Origin: Sandarakinorhabdus sp. AAP62
GTDB taxonomy: Bacteria > Pseudomonadota > Alphaproteobacteria > Sphingomonadales > Sphingomonadaceae
Direction: 5' to 3'
Length of the DNA: 64,000 nucleotides
Assembly: GCF_000331225.1 (NCBI RefSeq)
Contig: NZ_ANFY01000010.1
Span: 96,958-160,957 of the forward strand
Below the pieces are notes generated by a model. It saw nothing but the letters and a program-made list of their open reading frames with translations. It did not search any database and was not told where the DNA came from. Both the position numbers and the translations under genes were made by a program. Below, piece by piece: positions 16,914 through 26,551 of this stretch (position 1 is its first letter; each line of letters opens with the position of its first letter).

Positions 16914-17873
16914 ATGCACAGCCACGCCCACAGCCATCCGCTGGGCGGCCATGATCATCATGGCCACGGCCATGCCCACGCGCCGCCGGATTTCGGCCGC
17001 GCCTTTGCCATCGGGGTGGTGCTCAATCTGGCCTATGTCGCCATCGAGACGCTGGCCGGGCTCTGGTATGATTCGATGGCGCTGCTGGCCGATGCCGGGC
17101 ACAATCTGTCGGATGTTGCCGGCCTGCTGATTGCCTGGGGTGGCCTCACCCTGGCCCGCCGCGCGCCGAGCGCGCGCTACACCTGGGGGCTGCAGCGCTC
17201 CCCCATATTGGCGGCGCTGGCCAATGCGCTGATCCTGGTGGCGGCCTGCGGCGGCATCATCTTCGAATCAGTGCACCGATTGCTCGCTCCACTGCCGGTT
17301 TCGGGTGATGTGGTGATGCTGGTCGCGGCGGTTGGCGTTCTCGTGAACACCGGCACGGCGCTGCTGTTCATGCGCGGCCGAAAGGGGGATGTGAACGTGC
17401 GCGGCGCTTACTTGCACATGCTGGCCGATGCCGGGGTGTCGGCCGCAGTGGTGCTCGGCGGGCTGGTGATCCGCCAGACCGGCTGGGCCTGGGTCGATCC
17501 GCTGCTGGGCCTGGCCGTGGCGGCCGTGATCCTGCGCGGCACCTGGGGGCTACTTTCCGAATCGCTGGCGCTGGCGCTGGATGCGGTGCCGCCGGGCATC
17601 GAGCCGGCCGCAGTGAACGATTGGCTCAAGGGGCTGGACGGCGTGGCGGCGGTGCACGATCTCCACATCTGGCCGCAGGGTACCACCGGTGCCGTGCTCA
17701 CCGCCCATCTGGTGATGCCGGCCGGCCACCCGGGTGACGAGGCGCTGGCCAATATCGCCCACGCCCTGCATCACCGGTTCCACATCGGCCACGCCACGTT
17801 GCAGGTTGAAACCGGCGCCGATCATTGCCGGCAGGCGCTCCCCGAAGGTTGCGGCGGCGGCCATCGGCACTGA
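16914..17873 (+). CDS. Cation diffusion facilitator (CDF) metal transporter, CzcD/ZitB-like
   Basis: A 319-residue inner-membrane metal/proton antiporter of the CDF family, probably exporting zinc or a similar divalent metal. The N terminus is His-rich (HSHAHSHPLGGHDHHGHGHAHA), typical of zinc-type members. About six membrane segments follow. The transport-site residues lie in LADAGHNLSDV and HMLADAGVSA, and a C-terminal cytoplasmic domain (VAAVHDLHIWPQGTTGAVLTAHLVM) closes the protein. The start ATG at 16914 gives MHSHAHS; a GTG ten codons earlier is less likely. Metal specificity is inferred only from the His-rich tail. Confidence 0.92.
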   Translation: MHSHAHSHPLGGHDHHGHGHAHAPPDFGRAFAIGVVLNLAYVAIETLAGLWYDSMALLADAGHNLSDVAGLLIAWGGLTLARRAPSARYTWGLQRSPILAALANALILVAACGGIIFESVHRLLAPLPVSGDVVMLVAAVGVLVNTGTALLFMRGRKGDVNVRGAYLHMLADAGVSAAVVLGGLVIRQTGWAWVDPLLGLAVAAVILRGTWGLLSESLALALDAVPPGIEPAAVNDWLKGLDGVAAVHDLHIWPQGTTGAVLTAHLVMPAGHPGDEALANIAHALHHRFHIGHATLQVETGADHCRQALPEGCGGGHRH

Positions 17874-17921
17874 TGCAAAGGTGGGTGGCAGCAGCCGGCC
17901 GGCCGGAGTAGGAAATCCGTC

Positions 17922-19418
17922 ATGCGCATCATCGACCATCACATCGCCGGATCGCCCGTGGCCGCCGGCAGCCGCACCAGCCCGGTGTATGATCCCAATT
18001 CAGGCCAGGTGCAGGCGGAAGTCCGCCTTGCCGGGGCCGGCCTGCTGGAACAGGCCGTCGCCGCCGCCCGCGCCGCGCAGCCGGCCTGGGCGGCCACCAA
18101 CCCGCAGCGCCGCGCCCGGGTGATGTTCAACTTCAAGGAACTGGTCGAAGCCCGCATGGATGAACTGGCCCGCGTGCTCAGTTCCGAACATGGCAAGGTG
18201 CTGGCTGACAGTCGCGGTGACATCCAGCGCGGGCTGGAAGTGATCGAGTTCTGCTGTGGCATCCCGCATGTGCTGAAAGGCGAATATAGCCATGGCGCCG
18301 GCCCCGGCATCGACATCTGGGCTTTCCGCCAGCCGATCGGCATCGGTGCCGGCATCACCCCGTTCAATTTCCCGGCGATGATCCCGATGTGGATGGCCGG
18401 CGTTGCCATCGCCACCGGCAACGCCTTCATCCTGAAGCCATCTGAACGAGATCCCACCCTGCCGCACCTGCTGGGTGATATCTTCCGCGATGCTGGCCTG
18501 CCCGATGGCATCTTCAGCGTCGTCAATGGCGACAAGGAGATGGTGGACGCCATCATCGCGCACCCCGATATCGCGGCGATCAGCTTTGTCGGCTCATCGG
18601 ACGTGGCCGAATATATCCACAGCCAAGGCTGCGCGCGCGGCAAGCGGGTGCAGGCCATGGGCGGGGCGAAGAACCACGCCATCGTGATGCCCGATGCCGA
18701 TCTCGATCAGGTGGTGCGCGATCTGGCCGGCGCGGCCTTCGGTAGTGCCGGCGAACGCTGCATGGCGCTGCCCGTGGTGGTGCCGGTGGGTGAAGACACC
18801 GCCAACGCCTTGCGCGCCAAACTGTTGCCGGCCATCAGCAAGCTGCGCATCGGCATCAGCACGGACCCCGACGCCGATTATGGCCCGGTGGTGACGGCGG
18901 CCCACAAGGCGCGCATCGAAAGCTACATCCAGATGGGTGTCGATGAAGGCGCCGAACTGGTCGTCGATGGTCGCGGTTTCACGCTGCAGGGCCATGAAGG
19001 CGGCTTCTTCGTCGGGCCGACCCTGTTCGATCATGTGAAGCCGCACATGAAATCCTATCAGGACGAGATTTTCGGGCCCGTCTTGCAGATCATGCGTGCG
19101 CCGGATTTCGAAAGTGCGCTCGCCCTCCCCAGCCAGCATCAATATGGTAACGGCGTTGCCATCTTCACCCGCAACGGCCACGCTGCGCGGGAATTTGTGA
19201 CGCGGGTGAATGTCGGCATGGTTGGCGTCAACGTGCCGATCCCGGTACCGGTGGCCTATCACAGCTTTGGCGGCTGGAAGCGTTCGGCCTTCGGCGACAT
19301 CGGCCAACACGGCATGGAAGGCGTGCAGTTCTGGACCAAGCGCAAGACGGTCACCGGTCGCTGGCCGGATGGCGGCATGGATGGCGGCAGCGCCTTCGTC
19401 ATCCCGACCATGGGGTGA
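17922..19418 (+). CDS. mmsA: CoA-acylating methylmalonate-semialdehyde dehydrogenase
   Basis: A 498-residue aldehyde dehydrogenase of the MmsA type, which converts methylmalonate semialdehyde to propionyl-CoA in valine catabolism. The MmsA-typical features are present: the nucleotide-binding part around GITPFNFPAMIPMWM, FVGSSDVAEYIHSQG, and the catalytic Cys in AGERCMALPVVV. C-terminal blocks are MVGVNVPIPVPVAYHSFGGWKRS. A GGAGTAGGAA ribosome site precedes the ATG at 17922. It starts a four-gene plus-strand run with cupin, enoyl-CoA hydratase and mmsB. Confidence 0.95.
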   Translation: MRIIDHHIAGSPVAAGSRTSPVYDPNSGQVQAEVRLAGAGLLEQAVAAARAAQPAWAATNPQRRARVMFNFKELVEARMDELARVLSSEHGKVLADSRGDIQRGLEVIEFCCGIPHVLKGEYSHGAGPGIDIWAFRQPIGIGAGITPFNFPAMIPMWMAGVAIATGNAFILKPSERDPTLPHLLGDIFRDAGLPDGIFSVVNGDKEMVDAIIAHPDIAAISFVGSSDVAEYIHSQGCARGKRVQAMGGAKNHAIVMPDADLDQVVRDLAGAAFGSAGERCMALPVVVPVGEDTANALRAKLLPAISKLRIGISTDPDADYGPVVTAAHKARIESYIQMGVDEGAELVVDGRGFTLQGHEGGFFVGPTLFDHVKPHMKSYQDEIFGPVLQIMRAPDFESALALPSQHQYGNGVAIFTRNGHAAREFVTRVNVGMVGVNVPIPVPVAYHSFGGWKRSAFGDIGQHGMEGVQFWTKRKTVTGRWPDGGMDGGSAFVIPTMG

Positions 19419-19421
19419 AAC

Positions 19422-19793
19422 ATGGACACCGATGTCATCCTGAAACGCTTTGAGCAGCCCGATGAAGTGCGTGAATTCGCCAAGGGCCGCTTCGAGATCG
19501 TGCGGTTGGGCGGCATGACCATCGGTCGTGCCACCTATCAGCCGGGCTGGTGCTGGAAGGATGACGTGGGCGTGGCCACCGGTGCCACCTCCTGCCATGT
19601 CGAACATGTCGGCATGGTGATTTCCGGCTGCGCCACCGCCGCCATGGACGACGGCCGAATCGTCGAGATGAAGGCCGGCGACATCTTCCATGTGCCGCCT
19701 GGCCACGACAGTTGGGTGGTGGGCGACGAACCCTATGTCTCGCTGCACTTCCTTGGTGCCGATGATTATGCTGCCGCAAAGGACGCGACATGA
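19422..19793 (+). CDS. Small cupin-domain protein
   Basis: A 123-residue single-domain cupin. The two cupin motifs are visible as [12 protein letters not shown] (motif 1 region) and [18 protein letters not shown] (motif 2), with His residues that could bind a metal. The function is unknown; such proteins are often isomerases, dioxygenases or sensory domains. It begins 3 bases after mmsA, and its stop overlaps the enoyl-CoA hydratase start (ATGA), so it is embedded in the valine-type cluster. A role in that pathway is suggested by position only. Confidence 0.85.
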   Translation: MDTDVILKRFEQPDEVREFAKGRFEIVRLGGMTIGRATYQPGWCWKDDVGVATGATSCHVEHVGMVISGCATAAMDDGRIVEMKAGDIFHVPPGHDSWVVGDEPYVSLHFLGADDYAAAKDAT

Positions 19794-20563
19794 GCTTTGA
19801 AACCATCCTTGTCGAACAACGCGGTGCTGTCACGCTGGTGCGGCTCAATCGCCCGCAGGCGCTGAATGCGCTGAACTCCCAGGTGCTGGCCGATCTGATC
19901 GCCGCCTTTGCCGCCTATGATGCCGATGCCTCGCAGCGCTGCCTGGTCATCACCGGCAGCGAAAAGGCCTTTGCGGCGGGTGCCGACATCAAGGAAATGA
20001 GCGGGCAGAGCTTTGCCGAGATGTATGGCGGCAATTTCTTCGCCGGCTACGATCATGTCACCGCCACCCGCAAGCCGTGGATCGCGGCGGTGTCGGGCTT
20101 TGCGCTCGGCGGCGGCTGCGAACTGGCAATGATGGCCGACATCATCATTGCAACGGAAAATGCGAAGTTCGGCCAGCCGGAAATCAAGCTGGGTGTGACG
20201 CCCGGAATGGGCGGATCGCAGCGCCTCGTGCGCGCCATCGGCAAGGCCAAGGCGATGGAAATGTGCCTGACCGGACGCATGATGGACGCGGCCGAAGCCG
20301 AACGTTCCGGCCTGGTGGCGCGCGTTGTGCCGACGGAAACGCTGCTCGATGAAGCGCTGAAGCTCGCCGAGACGATTGCGGGCATGGCCCCGCTGGCCAG
20401 CATCGCGGTGAAGGAAGAGATCGACGCCGCGTTCGAGATGAGCCTGAAGGAAGGCGTGCGTTTCGAGCGGAGGCTGTTCCACGGCCTGTTCGGCAGCGCC
20501 GATCAGAAGGAAGGCATGGCGGCGTTTGTCGAAAAGCGGCCCGGCAACTGGACGGGGCAATAG
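19790..20563 (+). CDS. Enoyl-CoA hydratase (crotonase family)
   Basis: A 257-residue crotonase-fold enzyme that adds water to 2-enoyl-CoA. The oxyanion-hole and substrate segment [12 protein letters not shown] and the catalytic Glu segment [15 protein letters not shown] are intact, followed by [19 protein letters not shown], which carries the second catalytic Glu of true hydratases. In this cluster it could hydrate methacrylyl-CoA. It does not look like a 3-hydroxyisobutyryl-CoA hydrolase, which would be longer and of a different subgroup. It overlaps the cupin gene by 4 bases. Confidence 0.92.
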   Translation: MSFETILVEQRGAVTLVRLNRPQALNALNSQVLADLIAAFAAYDADASQRCLVITGSEKAFAAGADIKEMSGQSFAEMYGGNFFAGYDHVTATRKPWIAAVSGFALGGGCELAMMADIIIATENAKFGQPEIKLGVTPGMGGSQRLVRAIGKAKAMEMCLTGRMMDAAEAERSGLVARVVPTETLLDEALKLAETIAGMAPLASIAVKEEIDAAFEMSLKEGVRFERRLFHGLFGSADQKEGMAAFVEKRPGNWTGQ

Positions 20564-20567
20564 GCGT

Positions 20568-20683
20568 CTCCCCTCCCTGCAAGGGAGGGGCCGGGGGAGG
20601 GTTCTCCCCACATGCACCAATCGCAGGACCAGGCGGCACGGAGTTACCCTCCCCCAGCCCCTCCCTGCAAGCAGGGAGGGGAG
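20568..20683. repeat. Large GC-rich inverted repeat (REP-like) before mmsB
   Basis: Two arms of about 36-38 bases (20568-20603 and 20646-20683) are near-perfect inverted copies. Each arm is itself a small palindrome, CCCTCCCTGCAAGGGAGGG on the left and CCCCTCCCTGCAAGCAGGGA followed by GGGG on the right. The unit resembles the REP-type palindromes scattered through sphingomonad genomes. The right arm ends in GGGAGGGGAG, 4 bases before the mmsB ATG, so it also forms the ribosome-binding site. Confidence 0.85.
20673..20683 (+). promoter_or_regulatory. mmsB ribosome-binding site inside the inverted repeat
   Basis: AGGGAGGGGAG lies 4 bases before the mmsB start and is the outer end of the repeat's right arm. 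If the long hairpin formed in mRNA, this site would be paired with the left arm and hidden from ribosomes. Control by structure is inferred, not shown. Confidence 0.6.
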
Positions 20684-20687
20684 CACA

Positions 20688-21566
20688 ATGGCGATCATCG
20701 CCTTCATCGGGGTCGGCAACATGGGGGGCGGCATGGCCCTCAATCTGCTCAGGGCCGGCCATGAAATCTGGGCGTTCGACCTGTCGGCGCAAGCCCTCGC
20801 ACGCGTCACGGCGGGCGGCGCGACGGCGGCCAGCAGCGCTGCCGATGCTGCAGCGGGTGCCGACGTCATCATTACCATGCTGCCGGCGGGCAGCCATGTC
20901 CGCGCTGCCTATGAAGGCGAATTGTTCGCCGCCGCCCAGCCGCATGCCGTGCTGATCGATTGTTCCACCATCGATGTCGCCACCGCCAAGGCCATGGGCG
21001 AAGCGGCTGCCCACAAGGGCCTGGCGATGGTGGATGCGCCGGTGTCGGGCGGCACGGCGGCGGCTGATGGCGGCACGCTCACCTTCATGGTCGGTGGGCC
21101 GGATGCGGCCTTTGCGCTGGCGCAGCCGGTATTGGAAAAAATGGGCAAGGCCGTGATCCACGCCGGCGGGCCGGGCATGGGCCAGGCCGCCAAGATCTGC
21201 AACAACATGATCCTGGGGGCCACCATGATCGCCACCGCCGAAGCCTTCGTGCTGGCCGAGAAGCTGGGGCTGGAGGCGCAGACCTTCTTCGATATCTCGT
21301 CCAAGGCCAGCGGCCAGTCGTGGAGCATGACCAGCTATTGCCCCGTCCCCGGCCCTGTCCCCACCTCGCCGGCCAACCGCGATTACCAGGGGGGCTTTGC
21401 CGCCGCCCTGATGCTCAAGGACCTGAAACTGGCGATGGAGGCCGCACAGGGCGCCGGTGCCAGTGTCCCGATGGGCGCCAGCGCCGAAAGCCTCTACCAG
21501 TTGCTGGTCAACAACGGCAGCGGCGGCGCCGATTTTTCGTCCATCATCAGGCTGCTGCGCGGCTGA
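20688..21566 (+). CDS. mmsB: 3-hydroxyisobutyrate dehydrogenase
   Basis: A 292-residue NAD-dependent beta-hydroxyacid dehydrogenase of the MmsB type, which makes methylmalonate semialdehyde, the MmsA substrate. The N-terminal Rossmann motif [12 protein letters not shown], the substrate motif [19 protein letters not shown], and the catalytic Lys in [12 protein letters not shown] are all present. An open frame continues upstream through the inverted repeat, but ATG 20688 starts the Rossmann strand directly and has a perfect ribosome site. The 124-base gap from the hydratase gene is filled by the repeat. Confidence 0.94.
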   Translation: MAIIAFIGVGNMGGGMALNLLRAGHEIWAFDLSAQALARVTAGGATAASSAADAAAGADVIITMLPAGSHVRAAYEGELFAAAQPHAVLIDCSTIDVATAKAMGEAAAHKGLAMVDAPVSGGTAAADGGTLTFMVGGPDAAFALAQPVLEKMGKAVIHAGGPGMGQAAKICNNMILGATMIATAEAFVLAEKLGLEAQTFFDISSKASGQSWSMTSYCPVPGPVPTSPANRDYQGGFAAALMLKDLKLAMEAAQGAGASVPMGASAESLYQLLVNNGSGGADFSSIIRLLRG

Positions 21567-21615
21567 TCTGCCGCGTTGGCATTTCACCGCCATCCGCGCT
21601 ATGCCGCGCCGCATC

Positions 21616-22278
21616 ATGACGACGCCGCTGATCATCGCCCTGCCCAAGGGCCGCATCCTGAAAGAAGCGCTGCCGCTGCTGGCGCATATCGGTATCGTGC
21701 CGGAAGCGGATTTTTCGGACGAGAACAGCCGCAAGCTGACCTTTGCCACCAGCCGCGATGATGTGCGGGTGATCCGGGTGCGCAGTTTCGATGTGGCGAC
21801 GTTCGTGGCCTTTGGCGCGGCGCAGCTTGGCATTGCCGGCAACGATGTGCTGATGGAGTTCGACTTCTCCGAAATCTATGCCCCCGTCGATCTCGGCATC
21901 GGCCACTGCCGCCTGTCTGTCGCGCAGCCGGCCGCGCTCGATCCCGATCTGTCGCGGCTGAGCCATGTGCGGGTGGCAACCAAATATCCCGGCCTCACCC
22001 GGCGGCACTTTGCGGCGCGCGGGCTGCAGGCCGAGGTGATCAAGCTGAATGGTGCGATGGAACTGGCGCCGCTGGTTGGTCTGTCCAGCCGCATCGTCGA
22101 TCTGGTGTCCACCGGCAAGACGCTGGCCGAAAATGGCCTGGTGGAAGTGGAAGTGATCGCCAACATCACCAGCCGGCTGATCGCCAACCGCGCTGCCTTC
22201 AAGACGGACAGCCGGGTCGTCGCCATCATCGATGCCATGCGGGACCTCACGGAAAAGTCCGATGCCGCAGCGGCTTGA
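21616..22278 (+). CDS. hisG: ATP phosphoribosyltransferase, short form
   Basis: First enzyme of histidine biosynthesis, joining ATP and PRPP. At about 220 residues it is the short HisG form, which lacks the C-terminal regulatory domain (E. coli HisG has 299 residues) and needs the partner HisZ. Typical parts are [15 protein letters not shown], the central [14 protein letters not shown], and the PRPP-binding segment [23 protein letters not shown]. No hisZ lies in the window. The start is ATG 21616 ([12 protein letters not shown]); ATG 21601 is an alternative five codons earlier. It overlaps hisD by 17 bases. Confidence 0.95.
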   Translation: MTTPLIIALPKGRILKEALPLLAHIGIVPEADFSDENSRKLTFATSRDDVRVIRVRSFDVATFVAFGAAQLGIAGNDVLMEFDFSEIYAPVDLGIGHCRLSVAQPAALDPDLSRLSHVRVATKYPGLTRRHFAARGLQAEVIKLNGAMELAPLVGLSSRIVDLVSTGKTLAENGLVEVEVIANITSRLIANRAAFKTDSRVVAIIDAMRDLTEKSDAAAA

Positions 22279-23551
22279 TGCGAGCGATGACGGCTTTGCC
22301 GCGGCCTTTGTGGCGCTGGTCGATGCCAAGCGCGACGATGCCGCCGATGTGTCGGCCACAGTCTCTGCCATCATCGCGGCGGTGAAGGCGCGCGGCGATG
22401 CCGCCGTGGCCGAACTCACCGCCAAGTTTGATCGCGTCGATCTGGATGCGGCCGGCTGGGAGATTCCCGCCGCCGATCTTGATGCGGCGCTGGCGGGCCT
22501 CGCGCCCGAACTGCGCGCCGCTCTCGATCTCGCCGCCGCCCGCATCCGCGCCTTCCACGAACGGCAGAAGCCGCAAGGCAACGATGCGGTGGACGATGCC
22601 GGTGTGCGCACCGGTGTGCGCTGGTCGCCGGTCGATGCGGCGGGCCTTTATGTGCCGGGTGGGCGGGCCGCCTATCCCTCGTCGGTGTTGATGAACGCCA
22701 TTCCCGCCGTGGTGGCTGGCGTGCGCGATCTGATCATGGTGACGCCTACCCCCGATGGCATCGTCAATCCGCTGGTGCTGGCCGCGGCGCGCGTGGCCGG
22801 CGTTTCCCGCGTGTTCCGCATCGGCGGCGCACAGGCGGTGGCGGCACTGGCGTTCGGCACGGCGCACATCCCCAGGGTCGATGTCATAACCGGCCCCGGC
22901 AACGCCTTCGTCGCCGAAGCCAAGCGCCAGCTTTATGGCGTGGTCGGCATCGACATGGTGGCCGGGCCGTCGGAAGTCGTCATCGTCTCCGACGGCCAGT
23001 CCAACCCCGACTGGATCGCCGCCGATCTGCTGGCCCAGGCCGAACATGATCCGGTGGCGCAATCCATCCTGATCACCACGTCGACCGCCGAAGCCGAGGC
23101 GGTGGAAGCCGCTGTTGCCCGTCAGCTGGAAACCCTGTCCACCGCCGCCGTGGCCGGGGCCTCATGGCGCGATTTCGGTGCCATCATCACCGTGCCCGAT
23201 CTCGATGCCGCCCTGCCCTTGCTTGACCGCCTGGCTGCCGAACATGCCGAACTGATGGTCGATGATCCCGATGCGCTGTTCGACCGGATGCGCCACGCCG
23301 GATCGGTGTTCCTTGGCCGCCACACGCCGGAAGCGGCGGGCGACTATCTCGCCGGCCCCAATCACGTGCTGCCCACCGGGCGCCGGGCACGCTTTGCCTC
23401 TGGCCTGTCGGTGGTGGATTTCATGAAGCGCACGACCTTCCTCGATTGCGGCCCGCAGGGGCTGGCGGCCATTGGCCCCGCCGGTGCGGCGATTGCCGAT
23501 GTCGAAGGCCTGGCCGCCCACGCCGCCTCGATCCGGCTGCGCCTGATCTAG
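22262..23551 (+). CDS. hisD: Histidinol dehydrogenase
   Basis: Catalyses the last two oxidations of histidine biosynthesis, L-histidinol to L-histidine, as a zinc enzyme with NAD. At 429 residues it has the usual length. The family signature [16 protein letters not shown], the segment [19 protein letters not shown] and the C-terminal [21 protein letters not shown] block are complete. ATG 22262 lies inside the 3' end of hisG; a start ten codons earlier is possible but gives no family-like extension. It ends overlapping the stop of a convergent serine hydrolase. Confidence 0.96.
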   Translation: MPQRLDASDDGFAAAFVALVDAKRDDAADVSATVSAIIAAVKARGDAAVAELTAKFDRVDLDAAGWEIPAADLDAALAGLAPELRAALDLAAARIRAFHERQKPQGNDAVDDAGVRTGVRWSPVDAAGLYVPGGRAAYPSSVLMNAIPAVVAGVRDLIMVTPTPDGIVNPLVLAAARVAGVSRVFRIGGAQAVAALAFGTAHIPRVDVITGPGNAFVAEAKRQLYGVVGIDMVAGPSEVVIVSDGQSNPDWIAADLLAQAEHDPVAQSILITTSTAEAEAVEAAVARQLETLSTAAVAGASWRDFGAIITVPDLDAALPLLDRLAAEHAELMVDDPDALFDRMRHAGSVFLGRHTPEAAGDYLAGPNHVLPTGRRARFASGLSVVDFMKRTTFLDCGPQGLAAIGPAGAAIADVEGLAAHAASIRLRLI

Positions 23552-24696
23552 CGCCCGTACACCGCCCGTTCGAAGGCGCGCAGCACTTCCAGCGTTGCCG
23601 GTTCGCCAAACGGCAGATGCTGCATGCACAGGATGGCGGCAATGTCGGATTCGGGGTCGATCCAGTAATAGCTGTTGGCAACGCCGGCCCAGGCCAGGCT
23701 GCCGGCGGCGCGGCCATCGGGGCCGGGCTCCGGGTTGATCAGGAAGCCAAGGCCCCAGCCGCAATCCATCATCGGGAACAGATCGAAATCGGTCGAGAAT
23801 CCGGGCTGGTTGGTCGGCATGCGGCCGGCCGCCATGGTCACCTGGTTGCTGGCCATGTCGGTGACGGTTTCGGGGCGCAGGATGCGCGCGCCGTTCAGCT
23901 GGCCGCGATTGAGGATCATGCGGCAGAAGAGCAGATAATCGCGCGCCGAGGCGACCAGCCCGCCACCGGCGCCCTGATATTCGGCCTTGTCGCCGCCGCC
24001 GAAATGGATGGGGAAGGGCATCAGGCCGCCATCGGGCGTGCGCACGTGCAGCGGGACAAGCCGCGCCTTCACCGCATCATCGAAGCCAAATGTCGTATCC
24101 TTCATGCCCAGCGGCCCGGTGACATGGCGCGTCAGCCAGTCGCCCAGTTTCATGCCCGACGCGGCTTCCACCGCCAGCCCCACCCAATCGGTGGAGATGC
24201 CATAAATCCAGCGGGTGCCGGGATCGGCGAGCAACGGCGCCTTCAGGCTGGCCAGGCTGCCCGGCATGGCCGGATTGTGCAGGCGATATTGCGTCAGCTC
24301 GGCCGACATGAATTCATAGCCAAAGCCCGAGGTGTGGGTCAGCAACTGCCGGAGCGTGATCGGCCCGGCGGCCGGGCGGGTGACCGGCTTGCCCGCGTCG
24401 TCAAAGCCTTCCAGCACGTCCGGGTTGGCAAGTTGGGGGAGCAGCGTGCCGATATCATCATCAAGGTTGAGCCGGCCCTGTTCCACCAATTGCATGGCGG
24501 CGATACTGGCGATGGCCTTGGTCATCGAGGCGATCTGGAACAGATTGTCCTGGCTCAGCGGCGGGCCACCGGGGCCCTTGGTGCCGACGGCCACTTCGGC
24601 GAGCGTGCCGCTGCTGTTGCCCACCACGGCCACCGCGCCGGGAATGTTGGCGGCGGCCAGTGTGGTTTCGAGTGCAGTCTTGATCCGTTCGAGCAT
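23548..24696 (-). CDS. Serine hydrolase, beta-lactamase/EstB family
   Basis: A 382-residue penicillin-binding-protein-like serine hydrolase (class C beta-lactamase fold), probably an esterase. The SxxK motif is visible as ASMTKAIASIAAM. A Tyr-containing motif (WIYGISTDW) takes the place of the usual YxN. A glycine-rich GWGLGF stretch lies near the C terminus. No clear signal peptide is seen, as in EstB-type cytoplasmic esterases. The frame extends upstream, but ATG 24696 has a strong AAAGGAGAGG site. Natural substrate unknown. Confidence 0.86.
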   Translation of the reverse strand: MLERIKTALETTLAAANIPGAVAVVGNSSGTLAEVAVGTKGPGGPPLSQDNLFQIASMTKAIASIAAMQLVEQGRLNLDDDIGTLLPQLANPDVLEGFDDAGKPVTRPAAGPITLRQLLTHTSGFGYEFMSAELTQYRLHNPAMPGSLASLKAPLLADPGTRWIYGISTDWVGLAVEAASGMKLGDWLTRHVTGPLGMKDTTFGFDDAVKARLVPLHVRTPDGGLMPFPIHFGGGDKAEYQGAGGGLVASARDYLLFCRMILNRGQLNGARILRPETVTDMASNQVTMAAGRMPTNQPGFSTDFDLFPMMDCGWGLGFLINPEPGPDGRAAGSLAWAGVANSYYWIDPESDIAAILCMQHLPFGEPATLEVLRAFERAVYGR

Positions 24697-24907
24697 GGCA
24701 GCCTCTCCTTTACGGCCAAGCTTAGGGAAGATGCCCACCCCCGGCCCCTTCCGCTTTTGACAGATTTTCCGCATTTCGAGGGATGTCAGTGCGCCCTTTC
24801 GTCCATGCTCGGTGCGCACCCACAGCCCGTCGCGTTGCCATGATGACAGGCATTGCCCGTGTAGGACAGGCTCTGCAGCAGCGGGTCTGGTCTTGTTTTG
24901 CCGGGGC

Positions 24908-26494
24908 TCAATGCCGGAAATGGCGCATCCCGGTGAACACCATCGCCAGCCCGCGTTCGTCGGCGGCCGCGATCACGTCCTTGTCGCGGATGGAGCCGCC
25001 GGGCTGGATGATGGCGGTGGCGCCGGCCTCGGCCGCAGCGATCAGGCCATCGGCGAAGGGGAAGAAGGCATCGGAAGCGACGCAGGAACCGATGGTGCGC
25101 GGCTGGGCCCAGCCGGCGGCTTCGGCGGCGTCGATGGCCTTGCGCGCGGCGATGCGGGTGGAATCGAGCCGGCTCATCTGGCCGGCACCAACGCCCGCCG
25201 TCGCGCCGCCATTGGCATAAACGATGGCGTTGGATTTCACGTGCCGCGCCACGGTCCAGGCAAACATCAGGTCGGCCCATTCGGCTTCGGTCGGCGCGCG
25301 CTGGGTCACGACCTGGCAGCCGGCGCGCAGCACCGCGCCATTGTCGCGGCTCTGCACCAGCATGCCGCCCGAAATCGGTTTCAGCATCAGGCCAGGCCGG
25401 CGCGGATCGGGCAGTTCGGCGAGCAGCAGGCGCAGATTCTTCTTGGCGGCGAAGATCTTCAGCGCGTCATCATCGGCGCCCGGCGCGATCACCACTTCGG
25501 TGAAGATGCCGGTGATGGCCTCCGCCGTCGGGCCGTCGAGGGGCTGGTTGACCGCGATGATGCCGCCAAAGGCCGAGACCGGGTCACACTGGAACGCCTT
25601 TTCATAGGCATCGGCCAGCGTGCTGCCGGTGGCGACGCCGCAGGGATTGGCGTGCTTGATGATGGCGCAGGCCGGCCCGGCGTCGCGCCATTCGGCGATC
25701 AGATCGAGCGCGCCATCGGCATCGTTGAGATTATTGTAGCTCAGTTCCTTGCCCTGCACCTGGCGCGCGGCGGCGAGGCCATAGCTGCGGCCCTGCGGCA
25801 GGTAGAGCGCGGCCTGCTGGTGCGGGTTCTCGCCGTAACGCAGCGTTTCCTTCCGCGTCAGCGCCACCGGCAGCACGGCCGGGAACATTTCCTGCCTGTC
25901 GGCAAAGGCGAACCAGCTGGCGACGGCGGCATCATAGGCGGCCGTGTGGGCAAAGGCGGCGGCAGCGAGGCGGCGGCGCAGCGCCAGCGGGGTGGCGCCA
26001 GCGTTCGCATCCAGCGCGGCGATGAAGTCGTCATACTGATCGGGGCTGGTCAGGATGGCGACGAAATCATGGTTCTTGGCCGAAGATCGCACCATCGCCG
26101 GGCCACCGATGTCGATATTCTCGATGATCTCGTCCCGTGGCGCGCCCTTGGCGACGGTGGCGGCGAACGGATAGAGGTTGATCACCGCCAGATCGATGGC
26201 GCCGATGCCATTGTCCGCCATCGCCTGCACATGGTCTTCATTGTCGCGCAGCGCCAAGAGGCCGCCGTGCACGCGCGGATGCAGCGTCTTCACCCGGCCG
26301 TCCATCATCTCCGGGCTGCCGGTGAGCTCGGCGACATCCTTCACCGCGTGACCCAGCGCGCGCAGCGCCGTCGCCGTGCCACCGGTGGAGACCAGCTCCA
26401 CGCCGCGCGCCACCAGCGCGGCAGCCAGCGGCTCCAGCCCGGCCTTGTCGGACACCGAAAGCAGGGCGCGGCGGATGGGGACGAGATCGGTCAT
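24908..26494 (-). CDS. purH: Bifunctional AICAR formyltransferase / IMP cyclohydrolase
   Basis: Performs the last two steps of IMP synthesis. The 528-residue protein has an N-terminal MGS-like cyclohydrolase domain ([34 protein letters not shown]) and the large transformylase domain with [25 protein letters not shown] and the C-terminal [27 protein letters not shown]. It is the last gene after rpe and a heparinase-type gene on the minus strand. The 211-base gap on its far side (24697-24907) holds no gene or obvious terminator that I can see. Confidence 0.97.
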   Translation of the reverse strand: MTDLVPIRRALLSVSDKAGLEPLAAALVARGVELVSTGGTATALRALGHAVKDVAELTGSPEMMDGRVKTLHPRVHGGLLALRDNEDHVQAMADNGIGAIDLAVINLYPFAATVAKGAPRDEIIENIDIGGPAMVRSSAKNHDFVAILTSPDQYDDFIAALDANAGATPLALRRRLAAAAFAHTAAYDAAVASWFAFADRQEMFPAVLPVALTRKETLRYGENPHQQAALYLPQGRSYGLAAARQVQGKELSYNNLNDADGALDLIAEWRDAGPACAIIKHANPCGVATGSTLADAYEKAFQCDPVSAFGGIIAVNQPLDGPTAEAITGIFTEVVIAPGADDDALKIFAAKKNLRLLLAELPDPRRPGLMLKPISGGMLVQSRDNGAVLRAGCQVVTQRAPTEAEWADLMFAWTVARHVKSNAIVYANGGATAGVGAGQMSRLDSTRIAARKAIDAAEAAGWAQPRTIGSCVASDAFFPFADGLIAAAEAGATAIIQPGGSIRDKDVIAAADERGLAMVFTGMRHFRH

Positions 26495-26551
26495 GGCGAG
26501 CGGCTTTCCGGAACGGTGGACGATTGCGCGCCCGCCTAGCGCCTCAAGCCG

